A stretch of DNA of 64,000 nt, taken from assembly GCA_938015595.1 (NCBI GenBank), contig CALLPI010000010.1:62001-126000 (forward strand), given 5' to 3'. Below the pieces are notes generated by a model. It ran no database searches, was not told the DNA's origin, and saw only the letters and a list, made by a program, of their open reading frames with translations. Source of the stretch: an uncultured Saprospiraceae bacterium. GTDB lineage: Bacteria; Bacteroidota; Bacteroidia; Chitinophagales; Saprospiraceae. Positions 8,660 to 16,368 of this stretch are shown one piece after another; position 1 is the first letter of the stretch; every line of letters begins with the position of its first letter. The translations under genes and the position numbers were made by a program.

Positions 8660-9457
8660 ATGCGTGAGCACGCTGTAATAATCGCACTCTTGGTTTTGAG
8701 CCAAGCAGCTGTATTGGCCCAGAAATGGCAGCCCTTGTTCAATGGCCAAAATCTGGACGGCTGGATCGCCAAGATTCAAGGCTACGATGTCGGAGACAAC
8801 TTTGCGAATACCTACCGCGTAGAAAATGGTGTCATCAAAATAGCTTACGACGGCTATGAGCAGTTTGACAACCGCTTTGGGGTGTTGTTTTACGAGCGTC
8901 CGTTTAGCCACTATCGCCTCAAGCTCAAGTACCGTTTTATTGGCGAGCAAGCACCTGGCGCCGAAGCCTGGGCCTGGCGCAATAGCGGCCTGATGATACA
9001 CAGCCAATCGCCGCAAAGTATGCGGAAAAATCAGGATTTTCCCATTTCGCTCGAAGTGCAGTTTTTGGGCGGCGACGGCCAGCAGGAACGCCCCACCGGC
9101 AACCTGTGCACGCCGGGCACACACGTGGAGATCAACGGCAAACTGGAAGAGCAACACTGCATTACTGCTAAGTCTAAGACCTACCACGGCAACCGCTGGG
9201 TACGCGCCGAAGTGCTGGTGCTTGGCGATTCGCTCATCCAGCACATCATAGAGGGCAGGGTAGTTATTAGCTATGCCAAACCAGTCATTGGCGGCGGCGT
9301 AGTGAGCCAATACGATCCTGAAGTAAAAAAAGACGGCACACCCCTTCGCAGCGGATATATTGCCCTGCAAAGTGAAAGCCACCCCATTGAGTTTAAGGAT
9401 ATTCGCATCATGGAGCTCAACGCACAGGGCAAGCCACTAAAAAAGAAGCGCCCATGA
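8660..9457 (+). CDS. Exported DUF1080 (3-keto-disaccharide hydrolase-like) protein
   Basis: The 265-residue product has a signal peptide (cleavage after ...AAVLAQ) and one DUF1080 jelly-roll domain: WQPLFNGQNLDGW at the start, WRNSGLMIHSQSP in the middle, and GYIALQSESHPIEFKDIRIMEL at the end. Members of this family bind or cut sugars, some as 3-keto-disaccharide hydrolases. ATG 8660 fits both the promoter and the signal peptide. The gene overlaps the next one by ATGA, so translation is likely coupled. Confidence 0.9.
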   Translation: MREHAVIIALLVLSQAAVLAQKWQPLFNGQNLDGWIAKIQGYDVGDNFANTYRVENGVIKIAYDGYEQFDNRFGVLFYERPFSHYRLKLKYRFIGEQAPGAEAWAWRNSGLMIHSQSPQSMRKNQDFPISLEVQFLGGDGQQERPTGNLCTPGTHVEINGKLEEQHCITAKSKTYHGNRWVRAEVLVLGDSLIQHIIEGRVVISYAKPVIGGGVVSQYDPEVKKDGTPLRSGYIALQSESHPIEFKDIRIMELNAQGKPLKKKRP

Positions 9458-10332
9458 TATGGCTCAATCGCCTGGCCTGGTACGGAGTGGTCAAGCCGCT
9501 ATCGCTCTTGCCACTACCCGTGTTATATCTATTGTCCAACATATTGTATTTTGTGCTGTACCACATTGTCGGCTTTCGCAAAAAAGTAGCCTGGGACAAT
9601 CTCTGCAAGTGTTTCCCCTACAAGACAGAGGCTGAGCGCAAGCGCATCCTGCAGCGCTTTTACCGTCATTTTTGCGACATGCTGGTCGAATCTATCCGCC
9701 TCTTCAGCATGCCAATAGATGAACTGGACCGGCGCTGCTCTCTGCGCAACCTGGATATACTACAAACCCACTACGACAACGGCAAAAGCATCATACTAGT
9801 AGCCGGACACTACAACAACTGGGAGTTGGTCATCATTCCCTTTAGTAAGCACGTACCTCACACTGCAGTAGGCATTTATACGCCGCTTACCAACCCTTAC
9901 TTCGAGCGCAAGATGAGGGCATCGCGAGGCAAAACCGGCATGGTACTGCTACCCAAACAGCAAGTAGCCGAGTTCTTTGAAGCGCACCAGCATGAGCTTT
10001 GCGTGTATCTGATGGGCGCCGATCAGTCGCCAACCTATTCCAAAAAGGTATATTGGACGGAATTCCTGGGCAGAGAAACTGCAGTGGCCTTTGGCACCGA
10101 AAAGTATGCCCGTGAATACGACTATCCCGTGGTGTTTGGCCATGTGCGCAAGTTGCGGCGTGGCTATTACGAAATGTGGTTTGAAAACGTAGAGACCCAA
10201 CCGCGACAAGCACCCCACGGCGCCATTACTAAGGCGCATACCCGCATCCTAGAAAAAGACATTCTGGAGGCTCCAGAGTACTGGCTGTGGACGCACAAGC
10301 GCTGGAAAAGACAGCGCCAGCCAGGAGAGTAG
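9454..10332 (+). CDS. Lysophospholipid/lipid A acyltransferase, LpxL-HtrB family
   Basis: A 292-residue protein with an N-terminal membrane anchor (residues about 18-38) and the family active-site motif H119-Y-N-N-W-E124 (HX4E), followed by a substrate-contact region (GADQSPTYSKK). The family adds secondary acyl chains to lipid A precursors at the inner membrane. It overlaps the DUF1080 gene by 4 nt. A role in another lipid class, such as the aminolipids of Bacteroidota, cannot be excluded. Confidence 0.88.
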   Translation: MIWLNRLAWYGVVKPLSLLPLPVLYLLSNILYFVLYHIVGFRKKVAWDNLCKCFPYKTEAERKRILQRFYRHFCDMLVESIRLFSMPIDELDRRCSLRNLDILQTHYDNGKSIILVAGHYNNWELVIIPFSKHVPHTAVGIYTPLTNPYFERKMRASRGKTGMVLLPKQQVAEFFEAHQHELCVYLMGADQSPTYSKKVYWTEFLGRETAVAFGTEKYAREYDYPVVFGHVRKLRRGYYEMWFENVETQPRQAPHGAITKAHTRILEKDILEAPEYWLWTHKRWKRQRQPGE

Positions 10333-10402
10333 TTTTTGCCCACTTGGATAGGTACAGGCACTTCGTCAGGAAAATGTGACTGGCTCGCACCTCTTAAAAT
10401 TC

Positions 10403-10410
10403 TATTTTTG
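10403..10410 (+). promoter_or_regulatory. -7 box (TATTTTTG) for the second M28 gene
   Basis: A TAnnTTTG match 36 nt before the ATG at 10447. It shows that this gene has its own promoter even though it lies downstream of the acyltransferase on the same strand. Confidence 0.55.
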
Positions 10411-10446
10411 CACCGAGTGAATCAACGTTTCTTTAACCAACGCTAT

Positions 10447-11694
10447 ATGATGAAAAACGCACTTTTCTTAGCAAGTATGCTCTGGGCTTACACGGCCTGG
10501 TTCAATGTTTTGCTTGCTCAACCTGTCAATACTGACCAGCAGCAAGTGCAAGTGGACGTGGTCTATCTGGCATCTGACCTGCTGGAAGGCCGCGAAGCAG
10601 GTACACGTGGCGAACGCCTGGCCGCCGACTACATCGCCACCCGATTTGCCCAGGAAGGTCTCAAACCAGCTGGGCGCGATGGATCTTGGTTTTATACTTT
10701 CGATTTCAAGTACAACCCCAATCCGCACGGCCTCGGTGGCCAACTTCGCAAGGGCATCAATGTAGCCGGATACCTAGACAACAAGGCCAAGCATACCATC
10801 ATCATCGGTGCACACTACGACCACATCGGCTATGGGCACTCCGGCTCCTTACATCGCGGCGAACCAGCCATCCATAATGGCGCCGACGACAACGCTAGCG
10901 GCGTAGCGGGCTTGCTGCGCCTGGCGCGTCTGCTCAAAGGCAACAAAAAAGCCAAACGCAATAATTATCTCTTCGTAGCCTTCTCGGCAGAAGAATTAGG
11001 GCTTATTGGATCCAAAATCTTAGCCAACGATTCTCTGTTCTTTAATGATAGCCGCGCCAACTATATGCTGAACATGGACATGATCGGCCGGCTCAACGCC
11101 GACAAAGTACTCGTCGTAAATGGCGTCGGCACCTCCCCCGCCTGGAAAACCGCTCTGGAGACCCTTGATACCAAGGGCATTTCAATAAAAACTTCAATGT
11201 CGGGTGTTGGGGCTTCCGACCATACCTCCTTTTACTTGCGCAACATTCCTGTGCTGCATTTCTTCACCGGCCAGCATAGCGACTATCACAAGCCCAGCGA
11301 TGACTCCGAAAAGGTCAATTACGAAGGCATTATACAGGTGACCAACCTGATGCTTGCCCTTATTGAACGTCTGGACAGCATGGGCAAGCTGCCATTTTCC
11401 AAAACTAAGGATGAGGAAGAAAGCCGCCGCGTGGCTTCTTTTAAGGTCAGCCTGGGGGTTATGCCCGACTATGTGTATGATGGTGAAGGTATGCGTGTGG
11501 ATGGCGTAACCGAAGGCCGTGCTGGCGAAAAAGCAGGCCTTCAAAAAGGAGACATCCTCATTGGCATAGGCGACATGCCCATCAATTCCATCTACGACTA
11601 CATGGAAGGGCTGGGTAAGTTTGATAAAGGCGACAAAACCACACTCAAAGTGAAGCGCGGCAGCCAGGTACTGGAGCTATCTGTGGAGTTTTAA
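10447..11694 (+). CDS. Exported M28 zinc peptidase with C-terminal PDZ domain
   Basis: The 415-residue protein has a signal peptide (ending ...NVLLAQ), an M28 core with all ligands (AHYDH, GADDNASG, SAEELGLIGS, NMDMIGR, YHKPSDD) and a PDZ domain over the last 85 residues (GVTEGRAGEKAGLQKGDILIGI). PDZ-bearing M28 enzymes are probably extracytoplasmic aminopeptidases in which the PDZ part helps substrate or partner binding. Two adjacent ATGs, 10447 and 10450, are equally good. It differs in architecture from the M28 peptidase at 5036, which has no PDZ domain. Confidence 0.93.
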   Translation: MMKNALFLASMLWAYTAWFNVLLAQPVNTDQQQVQVDVVYLASDLLEGREAGTRGERLAADYIATRFAQEGLKPAGRDGSWFYTFDFKYNPNPHGLGGQLRKGINVAGYLDNKAKHTIIIGAHYDHIGYGHSGSLHRGEPAIHNGADDNASGVAGLLRLARLLKGNKKAKRNNYLFVAFSAEELGLIGSKILANDSLFFNDSRANYMLNMDMIGRLNADKVLVVNGVGTSPAWKTALETLDTKGISIKTSMSGVGASDHTSFYLRNIPVLHFFTGQHSDYHKPSDDSEKVNYEGIIQVTNLMLALIERLDSMGKLPFSKTKDEEESRRVASFKVSLGVMPDYVYDGEGMRVDGVTEGRAGEKAGLQKGDILIGIGDMPINSIYDYMEGLGKFDKGDKTTLKVKRGSQVLELSVEF

Positions 11695-11712
11695 GCAGTG
11701 CTCAGCTGGCAT

Positions 11713-11751
11713 AAGCGCTACACTAATCCGGCTCTTTCTGTTGTAGCGCTT
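11713..11751. repeat. Perfect inverted repeat between convergent genes
   Basis: Arms AAGCGCTACA (11713-11722) and TGTAGCGCTT (11742-11751) match perfectly over 10 bp around a 19-nt loop. The position, 18 nt after one stop codon and 23 nt before the end of the convergent carbonic anhydrase gene, suits a two-way transcription barrier, but no T-tract follows on either strand. Confidence 0.5.
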
Positions 11752-11774
11752 CTACTGGTGCAGTTTGCTAACTG

Positions 11775-12365
11775 CTACTCAGCCGTGAGTACCTTGATGA
11801 GCCCTGTACGGAAGTCATAAACCCAGCCGTGCAGTTGCACCTTGCGACCCTCGCGCATGGCTTTGCGATAGACAGAGGAGTGCTTGATGTTTTGGATTTG
11901 GGCCATTACATTAATCTCCACTAAGCGGTCAAAGCGCTCATGGGGGTCTTCGATGCGGTCAAGTTCGGGCTTGTACAGTTCAATGACATCTTTGATATTG
12001 GCCAGCCAGTTGTCTATCAAACCAATAGCCTGGTCTTCGAGTGCTGCTTTTACGCCGCCGCAGCCGTAGTGCCCTTTCACAATAATGTGCTCTACACTCA
12101 ATACTTCAATGGCGTACTGCATCACGGAGAGCAGGTTGAGGTCGGTATGCGATACGACGTTGGCTATGTTGCGGTGGGTGAAGATCTCCCCAAGGTCGCT
12201 ACCCAGAATGACCGATGGAGACACCCTGCTGTCGGAACAGCCAATTAGCAAGGCCAGGGGCTGCTGTCCTTTGCTGAGTCCTTCAAAATACTCAGGCGAT
12301 TCTTCCCTCTTTTGCGCAGCCCACTTTAGGTTATTTCCCAGGAGTTTTTCAATCGTCTTAGCCAT
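11775..12365 (-). CDS. Beta-class carbonic anhydrase
   Basis: The 196-residue enzyme interconverts CO2 and bicarbonate. The zinc ligands are in GCSDSRV (C43, with D45 and R47 as the catalytic dyad) and GHYGCGG (H99, C102). HRNIANVV and WVYDFRTG are further family marks. The open frame begins at a TTG nine codons upstream, but ATG 12365 is preferred. It is convergent with the M28 gene and preceded on its own strand by the convergent-facing DUF721 unit. Confidence 0.95.
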   Translation of the reverse strand: MAKTIEKLLGNNLKWAAQKREESPEYFEGLSKGQQPLALLIGCSDSRVSPSVILGSDLGEIFTHRNIANVVSHTDLNLLSVMQYAIEVLSVEHIIVKGHYGCGGVKAALEDQAIGLIDNWLANIKDVIELYKPELDRIEDPHERFDRLVEINVMAQIQNIKHSSVYRKAMREGRKVQLHGWVYDFRTGLIKVLTAE

Positions 12366-12452
12366 CAAAGCAAAATCATTTTGCGAAAGCAAAGATCGAG
12401 TCTATACCTAGCGCACATCGGTAACATCCATCACACACACAGAGAAAACCTG

Positions 12453-12743
12453 CTATCTAACTTCTACGTCCTTGATGAGTTCTTCACCCAAAGCTTCATT
12501 CATGTTGGTTCGTATCTTGTCGCGGCCAAAATGGAGTTCCTGGCGCAACGAAGCTGAAGAGATGACCACAGTAAGTTTGCTGCGTCGCAGACGGAGTTCC
12601 TGGGTATAGCGGGCGATGGTCGGCCCCATGACTGTAGCCCAGGCATCGCGTATGCGGGTTTCGTCCAGTTTGGACTTAAGGCGGTAGGCATCGAGTAGCT
12701 CCTTGAGCACCTCTTTTACGCTTTGTTCGTTGGTCTTTCTCAT
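12453..12743 (-). CDS. DUF721 (DciA-like) protein
   Basis: A 96-residue protein with the DUF721 pattern: an N-terminal helix (VKEVLKELLDAY), DAWATVMGPTIARYT and LTVVISSASLRQELHFGRDKI. DciA-type DUF721 proteins help load the replicative helicase, and small DUF721 genes often follow recF. Its ATG overlaps the recF stop as ATGA, so the two are coupled and both probably serve replication or repair. Confidence 0.85.
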   Translation of the reverse strand: MRKTNEQSVKEVLKELLDAYRLKSKLDETRIRDAWATVMGPTIARYTQELRLRRSKLTVVISSASLRQELHFGRDKIRTNMNEALGEELIKDVEVR

Positions 12744-13858
12744 AGGGTGCTATTTTGGAGTTGAGCCGAGCCATTTTGTACCTGGTAGTGGTAGAGAGGA
12801 ACGGCGAGGTTTTGCACAATTTTCTCGAGCCTGGCGGCGTCAGTGTCGGTGATGCACACTTGGCCAAAGCTACCCGATTGCAGGTATTGAAACAAACGAG
12901 CTACCCTGGGCGCATCCAGCTTGTCGAACAGGTCGTCGAGCAGTAGCACGGGCTGCAGGCCTTTTTGGTTTTCCAAGTAGCGATACTGTGCCAGCTTGAG
13001 GGCCAGTAGCAGGGACTTGAGCTGCCCTTGCGAAGCAAATCGCTTGACTGGCAAAGAGCGGATGGAAAGTTCGAGGTCATCGCGGTGTATGCCGGCGGTT
13101 GTGCGCTGCAGCAGGCGGTCTTTGTCTAAGTTTCGCGCCAGTAGGTCTTCAAAAGCAGTATCTTGTAAGCTGGAGCAATAGCGGCTCTGCACGCGCTCTT
13201 CTTCATTGTTGGCCAAGTGGCGGTAAATCAGGCTTACAAGAGCTTCCAGTTCTATCGCAAACACTTTTCGCTTCTGATGGATGTAGCGCCCCACTGGGGC
13301 GAGCTGGGCATCCAAAGCCTGGATCAGCCCTGCGTCAAATGCACCGCGCTCGGCAAACTGCTTGAGCGCAGTATTGCGTTGCAACAGTACCTTTTGGTAG
13401 GTCATCAGGCAGCGAAGGTAGGTGGGGTCAGTTTGCGACAAGGTGTTATCAATAAATTTGCGGCGCTCTTCGCTGCCCTCAGTAAGCATTTGCGTGTCGT
13501 CAGGGCCAATGAATACCACCGGAAACAAACCTAAGTGTTCACTCAAGTTGGCATACTGCAAGTTGTTGTTCTCCAGAATCTTACGCTTGCCTTGCTGCAC
13601 CTTGGCTACGATTTGTACGAGCTTGTCATCTGTTTGAAACCATCCTTCCAGACGAAAGAAATCTGTACCGTGGCGGCACAATTGTGCGTCGGTTAGTGCA
13701 GAGCGGCTTTTGCCAATGCACAGAAAGTAGATGGCATCCAGCAGGTTGGTTTTGCCCATGCCGTTGAGGCCGGTAAAGCAGTTCAGCCCTGGCGATAGTT
13801 CTAACGACTGCCAGTCGTAGTTTTTGAAATTGGTTAATACAAGGCGTTGCAAATACAA
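12740..13858 (-). CDS. recF: DNA replication and repair protein RecF (TTG start)
   Basis: The 372-residue protein has the RecF SMC-like ATPase layout: N-terminal LVLTNFKNY, Walker A GLNGMGKTNLLDA, the signature region around KSLLLALKLAQ and Walker B PVLLLDDLFDKLD. RecF loads RecA at gapped DNA. There is no ATG near the conserved N-terminus; TTG 13858 places M-Y-L-Q-R-L exactly where family members begin, and a promoter-like TTG-N17-TATCTTG lies just upstream. The open frame reaching further up would overlap the glycosyltransferase. It is coupled to the DUF721 gene. Confidence 0.92.
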   Translation of the reverse strand: MYLQRLVLTNFKNYDWQSLELSPGLNCFTGLNGMGKTNLLDAIYFLCIGKSRSALTDAQLCRHGTDFFRLEGWFQTDDKLVQIVAKVQQGKRKILENNNLQYANLSEHLGLFPVVFIGPDDTQMLTEGSEERRKFIDNTLSQTDPTYLRCLMTYQKVLLQRNTALKQFAERGAFDAGLIQALDAQLAPVGRYIHQKRKVFAIELEALVSLIYRHLANNEEERVQSRYCSSLQDTAFEDLLARNLDKDRLLQRTTAGIHRDDLELSIRSLPVKRFASQGQLKSLLLALKLAQYRYLENQKGLQPVLLLDDLFDKLDAPRVARLFQYLQSGSFGQVCITDTDAARLEKIVQNLAVPLYHYQVQNGSAQLQNSTL

Positions 13859-13884
13859 GGCTGAATCAGATCTTATTGGGCTGG

Positions 13885-13911
13885 CAAGATACGAAAAATC
13901 AGGAGCCTCAA
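13885..13911 (-). promoter_or_regulatory. Promoter of recF (TTG-N17-TATCTTG)
   Basis: On the minus strand TTG (13911-13909) is followed after 17 nt by TATCTTG (13891-13885), one base short of TAnnTTTG. It ends 26 nt before the TTG start of recF and overlaps the stop codon of the upstream glycosyltransferase. Confidence 0.45.
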
Positions 13912-15110
13912 GAGTAGGCTCTGGTTTTCTTTCTGCGCGCTGGCCAGCCCAGAAACTGGCGCAAGGCACGGAGGTAATGCCGAATGACGATCTCTTCGTC
14001 AAACTTGCACAATACTTTCTTGCGTCCTTCCCAACCCATGCGCTGGCGTTCTTTTTGGGATATAGACAGGAATGCTTCTATGGCGTTGATTAGGCTTTCG
14101 GCATCTCGCGGGCGGCAAAGCAGCCCATTGACGCCGTGCTCAACTACCTCGCGGCAGCCGGTGAAGTCGGTGGTAATAATAGGTTTGCCCATGGCGGCAG
14201 CTTCCAGAAGGATGCGTGGCACGCCTTCCCCAAAGAAAGAGGGCAATACTATGCAATCGGCCTCGGCCAGGTAAGGCCGTATATCTTCTGTTTCTCCATG
14301 AAACCGGACAATCCCCTGTGCTTGCCACTGCTGGATGAGATCGTAAGAAACGGCATCCGGGTGGTCGGGTACTACAAAACCCACTAAGTGAAAACTACAC
14401 CCCTTGCCAGCTGCATGAAAATGACTAGCCGCCTGATAAAACTCCGCCAAGCCTTTGCTCCATACCATGCGCCCGGCATACAAAAAGCGCAGCGGGCGTT
14501 GCACCTCATGTGCTTTGCAGACTGGGCGATACCAGTTGACATTGACTCCTTCGCTAGGCAGCACAAATGTCTTGCGTGGAGAAACCAGCTTTCGTTGCAA
14601 AAAAAACTGCTCGTCGTCAGTATTGAGAAACCATAACTGGCGACAAAGCAGCGAAGCTACTTTATACAAAAATAGCAAAGCCCACCAGGACAAACTCCTG
14701 GAGGAGTCTCGCAGCATGCCCAGCCCTGTAGTGATGGCAATGGAAGGAATACCGCACTGCCAGGCAGCAATAGAGCCATAGACGTTGGGCTTGGCCGTGT
14801 AGTGAAATACAAAATCTAGCTGGTGCTGCCTGTATATGCGAATAAGCCGAGCTATGCTCAGCCACTCCACAAAAGGATTGGCGCTATACACCGTTATGGG
14901 CAGATGCACAAAGTGAAACCCCTCGGCAATGAGCTTGGTAGAGTAGTGGTCGGGCGGGCTAATGATATACACCTCGGCGCCCAACTCGCGCAGACGGCGC
15001 AGTAGCCCTAGACGAAAATTCCAGGTGTACCACGACGAATTGGAGACCAGGGCAATGCGCGGGGCTTGCTTTCGTGGCAGCGATTGATGTGAAACAGTAC
15101 CTTTTCTCAA
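13908..15110 (-). CDS. Glycosyltransferase family 4 (non-ATG start)
   Basis: About 400 residues with the two Rossmann-like lobes of GT4: an N-terminal NSSWYTWNFRLGLLRRL acceptor-binding lobe, FLYAGRMVWSKGL opening the second lobe, and the donor-binding EX7E-type segment FGEGVPRILLEAAAMGKPII. It probably adds a sugar to a surface glycan from a nucleotide sugar at the cytoplasmic membrane. No ATG exists near the N-terminus. The -7 box at 15160-15153 places the transcript start near 15147, so TTG 15110 is the best start; a TTG at 15155 would lie inside the promoter. Confidence 0.85.
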   Translation of the reverse strand: MRKGTVSHQSLPRKQAPRIALVSNSSWYTWNFRLGLLRRLRELGAEVYIISPPDHYSTKLIAEGFHFVHLPITVYSANPFVEWLSIARLIRIYRQHQLDFVFHYTAKPNVYGSIAAWQCGIPSIAITTGLGMLRDSSRSLSWWALLFLYKVASLLCRQLWFLNTDDEQFFLQRKLVSPRKTFVLPSEGVNVNWYRPVCKAHEVQRPLRFLYAGRMVWSKGLAEFYQAASHFHAAGKGCSFHLVGFVVPDHPDAVSYDLIQQWQAQGIVRFHGETEDIRPYLAEADCIVLPSFFGEGVPRILLEAAAMGKPIITTDFTGCREVVEHGVNGLLCRPRDAESLINAIEAFLSISQKERQRMGWEGRKKVLCKFDEEIVIRHYLRALRQFLGWPARRKKTRAYS

Positions 15111-15152
15111 GCGTATGCGATAGTTGGCGCAAAGCGCACGTTTTTGACGCCT

Positions 15153-15188
15153 CAAAGATAGCGCAAAAACTGAATACCGCTATCTTTG
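15153..15188. promoter_or_regulatory. Symmetric divergent promoter, 11-bp inverted repeat
   Basis: CAAAGATAGCG (15153-15163) and CGCTATCTTTG (15178-15188) are perfect reverse complements separated by 14 nt. Each arm carries a TATCTTTG -7 box, one facing the glycosyltransferase and one facing the MFS gene. The right-hand box ends 7 nt before the MFS ATG. Confidence 0.7.
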
Positions 15189-15195
15189 CGCGCCC

Positions 15196-16353
15196 ATGTG
15201 GAACATTTCTGCTTTTCTGACCCAGCCTGCCGTGCGTGCCACCGGCATCGTATTTGCTGGCTCAGGTATGTTGTTTGGCACCTGGGCAACTTCCATTCCG
15301 TGGGTCAAAAGCGAGTTTGGCTTAGATGAAGCCCAACTTGGCCTGCTACTGCTGGCGCCTCCGGCAGGCGTAGTAGTTGCCAACCTCCTGGCTGTACCCT
15401 TGCTGGCGCACCTGGGCGCAGCCCGTAGTACCACGCTCATGCTCATGGCTGCAGCCTGGGCCTTGGTCATTCCCATGTGGCTACCCCAAATATGGCAAAC
15501 CGCTATGGCGCTGGTGTGTATGGGTGGATGTATGGCAGTGCTAAACGTGGCTATGAATACCTGTGCCACCTTGCAGGAGCAACATACACGCCAACGCATT
15601 CTGGCTACTTGTCATGGGCTATGGAGCGCGGGCGCCATGGTGGGGTCTGCCCTGGCGGGTATGGCTTTGGGCCTGCGCGTAACGCCCCCAGCGTACGCTT
15701 GCCTACTGGCAGTGGGTATTTGCGCCATGGCTTTGGCCACTCAAGGCGCACTGCGCGAGACGCCTGATTACCAAGCCCAGCTAGTATCTGTGCAAAAGGG
15801 CCTCAGTAGAAAAACAGCCTTTCCATCCGGTCTGTGGATATTGATTCTCCTGAGTTTGTGTACCAACCTGACGGAGGGTAGCATGTCTGACTGGGCAGCT
15901 GTATATATGCGCCGGCAGTTGGGCGCAGGCGATGTACTCTCTGCACTGGGTTTTTCAGTGTACGCTTGTTTCATGGCAGCAGGCCGCTTCATGGGCGACC
16001 CGCTCATTGCGCGCCTGGGTACAGGGCAAGCATTGCGCGCTGGCGGAATAAGTGCGTTTGTAGGTATGGGTACTGTCATATTCGCTCCCAATCCCTACGT
16101 AGCCTTGCCAGGGTTTGCCCTGGTGGGAGCCGGAGTTTCCATCGGTGCACCAGTACTCTATGGTGCGGCCGCACGCATGCCCGGCATGGCGCCAGGGGCT
16201 GGTTTGGCCATAATGAACACTTTTGCCATGATGGCCTTCCTGGCTGGTCCGGCTCTGATTGGCTTCATTGCCAAGGCTGCAAACCTCCGATTAGCCTTTG
16301 GCCTGGTAGCTTTAATGATAGGCGTATGGATTGCGAAAGCGAATCGGGCGTAA
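15196..16353 (+). CDS. MFS transporter (YbjJ-like)
   Basis: The 385-residue protein is almost entirely hydrophobic and can be laid out as 12 membrane helices, with conserved MFS features such as GTWATSIPWVKSEFGLDEAQLG after helix 1 and NVAMNTCATLQE in helix 4, the latter typical of the YbjJ/fucose-permease-like branch. The substrate cannot be read from sequence. The ATG lies 7 nt after a TATCTTTG box, so the mRNA should have almost no leader. It is convergent with glgP, 15 bp away. Confidence 0.88.
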   Translation: MWNISAFLTQPAVRATGIVFAGSGMLFGTWATSIPWVKSEFGLDEAQLGLLLLAPPAGVVVANLLAVPLLAHLGAARSTTLMLMAAAWALVIPMWLPQIWQTAMALVCMGGCMAVLNVAMNTCATLQEQHTRQRILATCHGLWSAGAMVGSALAGMALGLRVTPPAYACLLAVGICAMALATQGALRETPDYQAQLVSVQKGLSRKTAFPSGLWILILLSLCTNLTEGSMSDWAAVYMRRQLGAGDVLSALGFSVYACFMAAGRFMGDPLIARLGTGQALRAGGISAFVGMGTVIFAPNPYVALPGFALVGAGVSIGAPVLYGAAARMPGMAPGAGLAIMNTFAMMAFLAGPALIGFIAKAANLRLAFGLVALMIGVWIAKANRA

Positions 16354-16368
16354 GTTGCCCATGTGCAC

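Noticed and set aside
13859-14002. Upstream extension of recF to 14002
   Set aside because: It would overlap the end of the glycosyltransferase gene and adds 48 residues absent from RecF proteins; the TTG at 13858 fits the family.
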